Of a stretch of 23,038 bases of DNA, positions 13,440 through 22,191 are shown piece after piece. Source of the DNA: RUG754 sp964345365 (GTDB taxonomy: Bacteria; Bacillota; Clostridia; Peptostreptococcales; Anaerovoracaceae); contig CAYFQR010000024.1 of assembly GCA_964345365.1 (NCBI GenBank), positions 1 through 23,038 on the forward strand, in the 5' to 3' direction. Under the pieces are notes generated by a model that was given only the letters and a program-made list of their open reading frames with translations, ran no database searches and was not told the DNA's origin. Position 1 is the first letter of the stretch. Each line of letters opens with the position of its first letter. The translations under genes were made by a program, and so were the position numbers.

Positions 13440-15401
13440 CTATGCTCTCTTGAACATCCTCTCAATGTCATAAAGCGAAAGCTTAATCGCAGTCGGTCTC
13501 CCGTGAGGGCAAGAAAAAGGATTTTTGCATTTGCCGAGGTCTTTTATAAGCTGATTTATCTCCTCTAAACTAAGCCTGTCATGAGCTTTGATGGCGGCTT
13601 TACATGACATCATTATCAGCTTGTTAATAACCACGGTGTTCCGGTAGTCCGTGGAATTTTCGATGTTTTCGACATATTCCATTATGAAGTCCTCGGCTTC
13701 CGACAGTTCCATAAACATAGGTATTTCGGATATTCTGTATGTTCCTCTGCCGAAGTCGGATATGGTGAAACCTATTCTGTTTAGGGAATCCATCCAAGCC
13801 TCGCTCTTTTCAGCGGAAGACAGCCCCGCTTCGAGTATAAGCGGAACCATGACGGGTTGCCTGACTTTTTCCAGGCTGTCATATTGGTTTACAAGCTTTT
13901 CATAGAATATTCTCTCCTGGGCCGCGTGCTGGTCTATAAGATAGAAATGTTTTTCGTCCGTAGCCGTTATATATGTGTCGAAGATTACCCCGTTGACCTT
14001 CAAATCGTTGAAATCAAAGGGTTTAAGGGCAGGTTCGTATATCTCTATATTATCGGAGCTTACAGGCCTATTTATCGTATCAGGGCTATCGTAGTCCGCC
14101 TTGCTTTCCGATATATTTAAGTATTCGGAATTTGTTGTTTTTTCCTGAATTATGCCGGTTTTTTTTTCGTCCGACAAAAATGAAGGAAGATTATCTCTGG
14201 TTGACAATAGCGTTTTTATATCAACCTGTTCGGCATCCTTTTTATCAGGGAGTCTGATTTCATTAATGTGCTGATGCTTACCCGTCGAATCGATGTTTGA
14301 TTCGGATTTTTTATACGGACTTTCATTATTCCCATACTTGAAGAGATTTCTGTTGCTCGTAAATGCGGCGGTCTTTTCGATTTTGCTGTATATCGGCTTT
14401 GCGGCGTCAACTACTCCGCTTATTGTGGAAAGTCCGTTGACTATTGATTCGGATATGAACTCCGCTATCCTCGCCTCTTCGTCAAACCTGACCTCTCTTT
14501 TATTTGGATGAATATTGACGTCGAGTTTACCGGGGTCTACCTCAAGGAAAAGATAACATACGGGATATCTCCCTTCAAACAGTCTCTCCCGATATGCGAG
14601 ACTCACTCCCTTCTCCATGACCTTAGAGTTCACCACCCTGCCGTTCACAAAGAATATCTGAGACACTCTTGATGCTTTTGAAAACGCCGGTGAGGAAGAA
14701 TAGCCTGTTATTTTCAGGCCTTCCGCTTCATTTGACACTAAAACCATATCCTCGGCTCTGACTTCGGGATATATTCTTATTATTGAGTTAAGACGGTTTC
14801 CGTCGCCTAAAGTGGAAAACAGTATCTTATCATTATTTATGAGCCTTATTTTTATATCTTTATAACATAGAGCTATCTGACTCATAAAATCTATAATCAT
14901 CGCAGCTTCGGAAGCATCCGACTTCATAAACTTGAGCCTTGCGGGCGTATTATAGAACAAGTCGGTAACTATAACGGTAGTGCCGTCCGGACATCCCGTT
15001 CTTTCGTTCTTTGTCACAAGGCCGCCGTTAATTATGAGCCTTGTCCCCATTTTAGCGTCTTTTGTTTTGGTTATAAGCTCGGTATGAGTGACTGCGGCGA
15101 TTGAAGCAAGCGCCTCGCCCCTGAAGCCCAAAGTCGTTATGGAATCAAGGTCTGCAGCCTTTTCTATCTTGCTCGTGGCATGCCTGAGAAACGCTGTCTC
15201 TACGTCTTCTTCCGGGATGCCGCAGCCGTTATCCGTTACCCTTATATAGCTTTTGCCGCCTTGTCTTATTTCGCAGATTATGGAGTCGGCACCGGAGTCC
15301 ACGGCATTTTCAATGAGTTCTTTTACTATTGAAACCGGACGTTCTATAACCTCTCCCGCTGCTATTTTATCGGCAACATTTTTTTCAAGTATTCTAATCA
15401 T
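13440..15401 (-). CDS. mutL: DNA mismatch repair protein MutL (endonuclease type)
   Basis: A 653-residue GHKL ATPase that couples mismatch recognition by MutS to strand incision. The N-terminal ATPase motifs are complete: KELIENAVDSGAD with Glu28 and Asn32, DNGCGIP at 57-63 and GFRGEAL at 92-98. The variable linker (about 335-455) is polar and low in similarity. The C-terminal endonuclease motif DQHA-x2-E-x4-E begins at Asp490, and SCKAAIKAHD and CPHGRPTAI near the end complete the metal site. This is therefore the nicking MutL of organisms without MutH. The ATG at 15401 has no strong Shine-Dalgarno. It follows mutS by 126 nt of AT-rich sequence. Confidence 0.98.
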   Translation of the reverse strand: MIRILEKNVADKIAAGEVIERPVSIVKELIENAVDSGADSIICEIRQGGKSYIRVTDNGCGIPEEDVETAFLRHATSKIEKAADLDSITTLGFRGEALASIAAVTHTELITKTKDAKMGTRLIINGGLVTKNERTGCPDGTTVIVTDLFYNTPARLKFMKSDASEAAMIIDFMSQIALCYKDIKIRLINNDKILFSTLGDGNRLNSIIRIYPEVRAEDMVLVSNEAEGLKITGYSSSPAFSKASRVSQIFFVNGRVVNSKVMEKGVSLAYRERLFEGRYPVCYLFLEVDPGKLDVNIHPNKREVRFDEEARIAEFISESIVNGLSTISGVVDAAKPIYSKIEKTAAFTSNRNLFKYGNNESPYKKSESNIDSTGKHQHINEIRLPDKKDAEQVDIKTLLSTRDNLPSFLSDEKKTGIIQEKTTNSEYLNISESKADYDSPDTINRPVSSDNIEIYEPALKPFDFNDLKVNGVIFDTYITATDEKHFYLIDQHAAQERIFYEKLVNQYDSLEKVRQPVMVPLILEAGLSSAEKSEAWMDSLNRIGFTISDFGRGTYRISEIPMFMELSEAEDFIMEYVENIENSTDYRNTVVINKLIMMSCKAAIKAHDRLSLEEINQLIKDLGKCKNPFSCPHGRPTAIKLSLYDIERMFKRA

Positions 15402-15527
15402 AGTCGTTCTTTGTAATTAAAAAAAATTCTTATTAAATATATTATATGATGTTGTTGATTATTTTTCTTTGCAATCGGTACCGGAGATTTATTATTAAAT
15501 ATTAAATAATGAATACTTATCTAATAT

Positions 15528-18164
15528 TTACAGCTTGGATTTAAGCTCTTCCAGTATTTTTATGGCTTCTGACGGTGTTACATTCATAAGATCGATATCT
15601 CTAAGTCTTTTTATTATCGGGTCAGGCGTCAGGTCAAATAATGAAAGCTGCTCACGTGTCTCAGCTGTATTTTCAGACTTTACAGACTTTGAAGTCATAT
15701 TCATTGGAATATCAGAAGAGCTGTCGTCCGAACCTGATGACTCAAGTTCGGCTAACTTCTGTTCGGCTCTTTCAAGCAGGCTCTTAGGAATACCCGCGAT
15801 TTTTGCTACATGGATTCCGTATGAACGCGATGCGCTGCCCTCGACAATTTTATGGAGAAACACTATATTACCGCCTTCTTCCGCCACATCGACGTTCAGG
15901 TTTTTAACCCCGTCAATTTGGCCTTCAAGAGCTGTAAGTTCATGATAGTGTGTTGCAAATAATGTTCTTATCCTCTTGTCTTCTTTGCAAAGGTATTCGA
16001 CAACCGCCCAAGCTATTGACAGCCCGTCGTATGTAGAAGTTCCCCTGCCTATCTCGTCAAGTATTATCAGTGAACGTTCTTTAGCATTACCTAATATGTA
16101 AGAAAGCTCGCTCATTTCGACGAAGAAAGTAGACTGCCCCTGTGACAGATTGTCAGAGGCTCCGATTCGGGTGAATATCCTGTCGCAAACGCCTATCCTT
16201 GCAGATTCACAAGGTACGAAGCAACCGGTTTGAGCCATGAGCACTATAAGCGCGGTCTGTCTCATATATGTCGATTTACCGGACATATTCGGCCCGGTGA
16301 TAAGAAGCATAGACGAATTCTCGGTATTGATATACGTATCGTTTGCAACAAAAAGTCCGTTTGAGATGGTTTGCTCTATTACGGGGTGTTTGCCTTTCAC
16401 GATGCTTATTTCGAGCCCGTCATCAACTACGGGGCGCACATAACCGAGCTTGTCGGACACATGAGCGAACGAACAAAGAACGTCGAGCGTTGAAATCGCT
16501 CTCGAAGTTCTCTGGATTATTTCGGTGTAACCCTTGATATATTCTCTTATTTCGCAGAACAGGTCATATTCCATTTGGTTTATCTTGGACTCTGCGGAAA
16601 GAACTATGCTCTCCATTTCCTTGAGTTCCGGCGTAATATATCTCTCGGCATTTACAAGGGTCTGTTTCCTTATATAATCTTCGGGAACAAAAGCTGTCTG
16701 TGCCTTGGTAACCTCTAAATAATAGCCGAATACGCTGTTAAAACCGACCTTTAGGGTCTTGATGCCCGTTCTGTCACGTTCTTTTTGTTCAAGTGATGAT
16801 ATCCATTCCTTGCCGCCCTTGATGGAATTTTTAAGATTATCAAGTTCTTCGGAATATCCGTCCTTAATCAGTCCGCCCTCTTTAACGGTGAATCCGACAT
16901 CTTCTGTAATCGCACGCTCAATCAGCTCAAATACATCATGGAGTTCATCTATATCATCGTTTATTTCATTAAGTATAGTCGAATGTGCCGCTGTAAGCTC
17001 GGACTTGATGTCAGGCAGTACGGCTATTGAATTCTTAAGCGCAATAAGGTCTCTTGCGTTTGCATTTCCGTATGACACTCTGCCTATCAGCCTTTCGAAG
17101 TCATAGATTTGTTTCAGCGATTCTTTGATGTTGTTTCGCATTAAAAGAGCCGTGTAGAGTTCCTCTACCCCTTCAAGCCTCCTGTTTATCTCAATCGAGT
17201 TATTGAGAGGTTCTCTGAGCCATTTTGTGAGCTTTCTCGAGCCCATGGCGGTATGACATTTATCGAGGACGCCGAGCAGGCTTCCCTTTACGGTTTTCTC
17301 ATAAAGCGTTTCCGTGATTTCAAGGTTTCTTATGGTCGCCTTGTCAAGAGCCATGTGCATGCCTATCTCGTAGAAACTTATATTTGTTATCGACTGTATT
17401 TTTTGCTTCTGTGTTTCTAAAAGATAAGAAAGCAGAACTCCGAGTGCGACTGTCGCTGTCGGTCTGAAGTCGAGCCCGAGGCCCGTGAGCGAAATTGTAT
17501 TAAACTGCGATAGAACGGCTTCTTCGCAGGATTTTTCGTTGTAATATGTTTCCGGAAGTATATCAAAAAAAGCCTCTGATATATGCTTCAATTCATCAAG
17601 AGGATATTTATCGACGAAGTCTTCGCTCATGATGATTTCAGAGGGTTTAATCTTAACGATTTCATTGAGCAGGGTTTCAAAAATATCATTTCCCCTATAC
17701 TCTGTAAGATATAGTTCTCCTGTGGATATGTCGGAATATGCCACCGACATCGCATCTCCGTTTTCGGAGATAAATATTGAAGCGATATAGTTGTTTTTAT
17801 TTTCTTTGAGCATCGAGGAGGATGTAATTGTTCCCGGCGTTATAATCTGTATAACTTCCCTCTTTACGAGCCCTTTTGCTTTGGCGGGGTCTTCAGTCTG
17901 CTCACATATTGCGACCTTGTACCCTTTCTCCACCATTCTTTGGATATATGAATCCGCAGCATGATAAGGCACACCGCACATAGGGGCTTTTTCTTCAAGA
18001 CCGCAGGATTTTGCGGTAAGTGTGAGTTCCAACTCTTTCGATGTAATGAGTGCGTCTTCAAAGAAAAACTCGTAAAAGTCCCCTAAACGATAAAAGACGA
18101 TGCAGTCCTTGTACTGCTCCTTTATATCCACATATTGTTGCATTCCGGGTGATAATTTGCTCAT
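15528..18164 (-). CDS. mutS: DNA mismatch repair protein MutS
   Basis: An 878-residue mismatch sensor of normal length. The N-terminal mismatch-recognition loop has the Phe-x-Glu motif (Phe30-Tyr31-Glu32 in GDFYEFF), which marks it as MutS1. The ATPase domain has Walker A GPNMSGKST starting at residue 624, then QSTFFVEMSE, Walker B IILDEIGRGTSTYDG and the FATHYHEL switch. A polar Ser/Asp-rich linker (about 803-830) leads to a short C-terminal helix region that usually mediates tetramer or clamp contacts. AGGAG five nt before the ATG gives efficient initiation. A strong hairpin stands directly upstream (18185-18210). Confidence 0.98.
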   Translation of the reverse strand: MSKLSPGMQQYVDIKEQYKDCIVFYRLGDFYEFFFEDALITSKELELTLTAKSCGLEEKAPMCGVPYHAADSYIQRMVEKGYKVAICEQTEDPAKAKGLVKREVIQIITPGTITSSSMLKENKNNYIASIFISENGDAMSVAYSDISTGELYLTEYRGNDIFETLLNEIVKIKPSEIIMSEDFVDKYPLDELKHISEAFFDILPETYYNEKSCEEAVLSQFNTISLTGLGLDFRPTATVALGVLLSYLLETQKQKIQSITNISFYEIGMHMALDKATIRNLEITETLYEKTVKGSLLGVLDKCHTAMGSRKLTKWLREPLNNSIEINRRLEGVEELYTALLMRNNIKESLKQIYDFERLIGRVSYGNANARDLIALKNSIAVLPDIKSELTAAHSTILNEINDDIDELHDVFELIERAITEDVGFTVKEGGLIKDGYSEELDNLKNSIKGGKEWISSLEQKERDRTGIKTLKVGFNSVFGYYLEVTKAQTAFVPEDYIRKQTLVNAERYITPELKEMESIVLSAESKINQMEYDLFCEIREYIKGYTEIIQRTSRAISTLDVLCSFAHVSDKLGYVRPVVDDGLEISIVKGKHPVIEQTISNGLFVANDTYINTENSSMLLITGPNMSGKSTYMRQTALIVLMAQTGCFVPCESARIGVCDRIFTRIGASDNLSQGQSTFFVEMSELSYILGNAKERSLIILDEIGRGTSTYDGLSIAWAVVEYLCKEDKRIRTLFATHYHELTALEGQIDGVKNLNVDVAEEGGNIVFLHKIVEGSASRSYGIHVAKIAGIPKSLLERAEQKLAELESSGSDDSSSDIPMNMTSKSVKSENTAETREQLSLFDLTPDPIIKRLRDIDLMNVTPSEAIKILEELKSKL

Positions 18165-18184
18165 AAAACTCCTGTTTTTTTATA

Positions 18185-18210
18185 GAGAAGGCACCTTTAG
18201 GTGCCCTCTC
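18185..18210 (-). repeat. strong hairpin between the aminotransferase gene and mutS
   Basis: On the minus-strand RNA, GAGAGGGCACC pairs with GGUGCCUUCUC with one G-U pair and a UAAA loop. The next bases are TATAAAAAAAC rather than a T-run, so intrinsic termination would be weak. It lies 20 nt before the mutS start codon and may act as a partial terminator or an RNA processing or stability element. Confidence 0.65.
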
Positions 18211-18226
18211 CCGAATATATTTTATA

Positions 18227-19420
18227 CTACTTTCTTGCGTTATATGCTTTGATGCCTTCTTTGATGATATTGATACCGGCTTTCATGTCTTCCGCTTTAA
18301 GAACATAAGCGATACGGATGTCGGACTGGCCTACTCCCTGTGTGCCGTAGAATCCGCCTGCAGGTGCGAACATGCAAGTCTCACCGTTAACGTCAAACTC
18401 CGTAAGAAGGAAGATGAGGAAATCTTCAGCATTATCAACAGGGAGCTGACAAGTGATATAGAATGCTCCTTCAGGCACGCCGTACTTGATTCCTTCGATT
18501 TCGTTGAGAGCTTCAACGGAAACGTTTCTTCTGTACTCGTATTCTTTCTTGATGTCGTCAAAGTATGACGGGTCGAGGTTGTAGAGTGCAGCCGAACCGA
18601 TCTGGTCGATTGTAGGTACGCAGAGTCTTGCCTGACAAATCTTCATGAGGTTGCCCATGAGTTCTTCGTTCTTGGAAGCGATTGAACCGATTCTCGCTCC
18701 GCAAGCTGAAAATCTCTTTGATACGGAATCAACTATTATCACATTCTGCTCAGCTTCTTTATAAGTACCGAATGTAGTCATTTCCTTTCCGTCATATGTG
18801 AATTCTCTGTAAACTTCGTCGCAGATGAGATAGAGGTCGTGCTTGGTAACGATGTCTACTATGAGATCCATTTCTTCGCGAGTGAGAACCTTTCCGGTAG
18901 GATTTCCGGGGTTGATTATTGCTATTGCCTTGGTTCTTGGTGTGATAAGTCCTTCGATTTTTTCTCTTACGGCATACTGATATCCGTCTTCTGCAGTAGT
19001 CGGGATAGCCACTACCTTGCCGCCTGCCGCCTTAACGAAAGTCTTGTAGTTTGTGTAGAAAGGCTCTGCCATGATAACTTCGTCATCTTCGTCGAGGATT
19101 CCGGTGAAAATCATCGAAAGCGCCTCTGAGCCTCCGCTTGTGATTAAAAGATCCTTCTTTTCGAAATTAAGACCGATTCTGTCATAATATCCTTTAAGCG
19201 CTTCTAAAAGTTCAGGAATACCCTGTGAGTTCGCATATGCGAGTACTTCCTGATTGAAATTCTTTACGGCATCGAAAAATACGGACGGTGTTTTGATGTC
19301 CGGCTGACCTATATTCAGCCCGTAAACTTTTTTGCCTTTAGCTCTTGCTGCGTCGGCATAAGGGACGAACTTCCTGATTGGTGATAATTCCATTTCTTGA
19401 ATCTTCTTTGAAAGCTTCAT
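18227..19420 (-). CDS. class I/II pyridoxal-phosphate aminotransferase (aspartate aminotransferase-like)
   Basis: A 397-residue fold-type I aminotransferase. Visible landmarks are NIGQPD near 36-41, SGGSEAL (95-101), the NPGNPTG motif (170-176), Asp201 and Tyr204 in CDEVYREF, the PLP-binding Lys235 in SVSKRFS and the carboxylate-binding Arg243 in GARIG. It is close to AspB-type enzymes, but substrate (aspartate, alanine, aromatic or valine-type) cannot be fixed from sequence alone. AAAAAGGAG lies upstream of the ATG. It is separated from tlyA by 51 nt and from mutS by a hairpin. No biosynthetic partner gene is adjacent. Confidence 0.93.
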   Translation of the reverse strand: MKLSKKIQEMELSPIRKFVPYADAARAKGKKVYGLNIGQPDIKTPSVFFDAVKNFNQEVLAYANSQGIPELLEALKGYYDRIGLNFEKKDLLITSGGSEALSMIFTGILDEDDEVIMAEPFYTNYKTFVKAAGGKVVAIPTTAEDGYQYAVREKIEGLITPRTKAIAIINPGNPTGKVLTREEMDLIVDIVTKHDLYLICDEVYREFTYDGKEMTTFGTYKEAEQNVIIVDSVSKRFSACGARIGSIASKNEELMGNLMKICQARLCVPTIDQIGSAALYNLDPSYFDDIKKEYEYRRNVSVEALNEIEGIKYGVPEGAFYITCQLPVDNAEDFLIFLLTEFDVNGETCMFAPAGGFYGTQGVGQSDIRIAYVLKAEDMKAGINIIKEGIKAYNARK

Positions 19421-19471
19421 TGTGTTTTTCTCCTTTTTCTCTTGAAATATTTTTTGAAAGTAGTTTGGTAA

Positions 19472-20272
19472 CTATTTATTTTCAAACTCGCAATGCGAGT
19501 AATTGACGATTTTTTTAATATTTTCGTCTTTCATATGGAAAGAATCATCTTTTCCTAAAAGTATCAGATACTCAATATTGCCTTTAGCTCCCGTTATCGG
19601 GCTGTAGTTCAGGCCTTCAGGATAAAGACCTGAGGATTCGGAATACGAAAGCACATTTTTTATTACTTCCTCATGTACGTTTCTATCTTTGACTATACCG
19701 CCCTTCCCGACCTTTTCTCTGCCGGCTTCAAATTGCGGCTTAATCAAAGCGACTATTTTACCGTTCGGCCTAAGCAACTCGGCAGCCTTCGGAAGTACAA
19801 GCTTAAGAGATATGAACGATACATCTATTGATATGAAATCCAACCTCTCAAATGTCGATGTGTCGATATCTCTGATATTGGTCTGCTCCATTACGATGAC
19901 TCTGTCATCCGTCCTGAGGCTGTAAGCAAGCTGGTTTGTTCCCACATCAAGCGCATATACTTTAGAGGCGCCGCTTTTTAACATACAGTCCGTAAAGCCG
20001 CCCGTAGAAGAACCGATATCCATACATATTAAGCCGGCAAGTTCAAGACCCCATATTTTTATGGATTTTTCTAATTTCAGGCCTCCCCTTGAAACATAGG
20101 GATAGGAATCTCCTTTTATTCTGATGTTTGAATCGACGTCCACAGATGTGCCGGGTTTGTCGTAACAAAGTTCATCGATAAGGACAAGCCCTGCCATAAT
20201 AGCACGTTTAGCTTTTTCTCTTGAGTCGAAATATCCTTTTTTTACAAGAAGCGTATCAAGTCTTTCTTTCAT
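19472..20272 (-). CDS. tlyA: TlyA family rRNA 2'-O-methyltransferase
   Basis: A 266-residue protein with an N-terminal S4 RNA-binding domain (about 1-60, ERLDTLLVKKGYFDSREKAK) and a Rossmann FtsJ-like methyltransferase domain. The SAM-binding loop is DIGSSTGGFTD from Asp85, followed by ALDVGTNQL, and LIKPQFE carries the catalytic-type lysine. In Mycobacterium TlyA methylates 16S C1409 and 23S C1920 and determines capreomycin sensitivity; the older hemolysin label is misleading. Target choice here is inferred. The ATG at 20272 lacks a strong ribosome binding site, and dxs lies 30 nt upstream, the usual ispA-dxs-tlyA order. Confidence 0.95.
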   Translation of the reverse strand: MKERLDTLLVKKGYFDSREKAKRAIMAGLVLIDELCYDKPGTSVDVDSNIRIKGDSYPYVSRGGLKLEKSIKIWGLELAGLICMDIGSSTGGFTDCMLKSGASKVYALDVGTNQLAYSLRTDDRVIVMEQTNIRDIDTSTFERLDFISIDVSFISLKLVLPKAAELLRPNGKIVALIKPQFEAGREKVGKGGIVKDRNVHEEVIKNVLSYSESSGLYPEGLNYSPITGAKGNIEYLILLGKDDSFHMKDENIKKIVNYSHCEFENK

Positions 20273-20302
20273 ATTACAATAAGTCAGTATAGGTGTTTGA
20301 CA

Positions 20303-22183
20303 TCAATCGCTTAAAGAATCAAATGCGGAATACTTTTTTTCACAATCTTTTATGAAATCCATTGCTTTAGAAGCGATTTTTTCGGGTGTAAGCTCATATT
20401 TGTCGGCAAGCTCTTCAAAAGAGCCGTGCTCTATGAATCTGTCAGGCCAGCCGAAACTTATTACATGGCATATTTCACCGTTTAGAGCATCCTTAAGCTG
20501 TGTCCCGAAACCTCCTTTGACGGTATTATCCTCAATGGAAACAATGTATCGGCAATTACAGTCATAGTACGGAGATATATCGAGAGGTTTAATACAGCTT
20601 ACGTCTACAAGCCCGCATTCACAGCCTTTTGAAGAAATAATATTTCTCACGATATTTCCGGTTTCAAACATTTTGCCTGTTGCCCATACATCAATCAAAA
20701 TTCCGTCATCGATTCTTTTTGACTTCGGAGAATATGAATTAAACGACATAATCTCGTTATTGTAAACGCACTCGCCTCTCGGATATCTGATTGCTACCGG
20801 CCCATCCTGTTTGACCGCCCAATCCATCATGGATGTGAGTTCATTGCCGTCTTTTGGCGCAAGCACGGTCATATTAGGCATGGAACTCAAGTAAGAGATA
20901 TCAAACAGCCCGTTATGTGTCTCGCCGTCCGCACCTACAACTCCCGCCCTGTCGAGCATGAACACGACATTGAGTTCCTGAAGACACACATCTTCAATCA
21001 GCTGGTCATACGCTCTTTGAAGAAAAGAAGAATATATGCACACGAACGGTTTTAATCCCTCTTTAGCAAGTCCGGCTGCGAATGTCACGGCATGCTCCTC
21101 TGCTATACCTACATCAAAATACCTGTCAGGGATTTCTATCGAGTAGTCTTTTAATCCGGTGGCTTCACCCATAGCGGCGGTAATCGCCACAATGCTTTCG
21201 TCTTTTTTTGCCATTTTCAGCAGATGCTTACCCATTACTGACGAATAGGAAGGCATATTGTTTTTAGCGGTTATTTCTCCGGTTTCAGGATCGAAAGGAG
21301 ATATTCCGTGAAATTTTCTCGGATATTTTTCGGCGTTCGTATAGCCCTTGCCTTTTTTCGTAATGCAGTGAATCAGAACAGGCTCGTTAAGCGTTTTGGC
21401 TTTTCGCATAACTTTGATTAACTCGGTTATATTATGACCGTCAATCGGCCCGAAGTACGTAAGACCTAAGCCTTCGAAAAACAACCCCTCATTGTCTAAT
21501 ATGGAATATTTAATATCGTTTTTAACATTGGCGAGCCCCTGAGCTATGCTGCTGTCAAACTTTGCTTTGATGAAATCTTTTGCCTTCAGGTAGTTCTTCG
21601 AGGTTCGTATTTCTCCTAAATATCTTGATATTCCGCCTACATTTCTGGATATTGACATGCCGTTATCATTCAAAATGATAATCATCTTGCTTTTTTTGAA
21701 GCCGATATTGTCCATGGCTTCGTATGCCATACCGCCTGTCATCGAGCCGTCGCCTATTATTGCAACCACTTCATTATCATCACCTTTTATATCCCTTGCG
21801 GCGGCCATTCCCGCCGCTACTGAAAGCGATGTGGTTGAATGCCCCGTGTCAAAAGCATCATGTTCGGATTCTTTTGCTTTAGGGAAACCGCTCAGACCGC
21901 CGAATTTTCTAAGGTTGTCAAAACCGGAGGCCCTGCCTGTAAGTATTTTATGAACATAGGATTGGTGACCGACGTCCCAAATCAGTTTATCCTTGGGACT
22001 GTTGAAAACCTTGTGAAGAGCAATGGTAAGCTCCACTACACCCAGGTTGGATGCTAAATGTCCTCCTGTTCTTGATACTTTTTCTATGAGAAACTCACGA
22101 ATTTGAACAGCGAGCAGACTCAGCTCCTCATCACTCATATATTTTAGTTCTTCAGGGAAATTATATTCCTCAATTAATTTCAT
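20303..22183 (-). CDS. dxs: 1-deoxy-D-xylulose-5-phosphate synthase
   Basis: Condenses pyruvate and glyceraldehyde 3-phosphate to DXP, the entry step of the MEP isoprenoid pathway, and also feeds thiamine and pyridoxal synthesis. The 626-residue length is normal. The thiamine-diphosphate motif is GDGSMTGG (144-151) with NDN at 172-174; HQSYVHKILTGR (73-84) and GHSTTS are also present, and the transketolase-like middle domain contains the GIAEEHAV segment with the catalytic glutamate. AGGATAGGAT precedes the ATG. It starts 8 nt after ispA, so the two are in one operon with tlyA. Confidence 0.98.
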   Translation of the reverse strand: MKLIEEYNFPEELKYMSDEELSLLAVQIREFLIEKVSRTGGHLASNLGVVELTIALHKVFNSPKDKLIWDVGHQSYVHKILTGRASGFDNLRKFGGLSGFPKAKESEHDAFDTGHSTTSLSVAAGMAAARDIKGDDNEVVAIIGDGSMTGGMAYEAMDNIGFKKSKMIIILNDNGMSISRNVGGISRYLGEIRTSKNYLKAKDFIKAKFDSSIAQGLANVKNDIKYSILDNEGLFFEGLGLTYFGPIDGHNITELIKVMRKAKTLNEPVLIHCITKKGKGYTNAEKYPRKFHGISPFDPETGEITAKNNMPSYSSVMGKHLLKMAKKDESIVAITAAMGEATGLKDYSIEIPDRYFDVGIAEEHAVTFAAGLAKEGLKPFVCIYSSFLQRAYDQLIEDVCLQELNVVFMLDRAGVVGADGETHNGLFDISYLSSMPNMTVLAPKDGNELTSMMDWAVKQDGPVAIRYPRGECVYNNEIMSFNSYSPKSKRIDDGILIDVWATGKMFETGNIVRNIISSKGCECGLVDVSCIKPLDISPYYDCNCRYIVSIEDNTVKGGFGTQLKDALNGEICHVISFGWPDRFIEHGSFEELADKYELTPEKIASKAMDFIKDCEKKYSAFDSLSD

Positions 22184-22191
22184 ATCCTATC

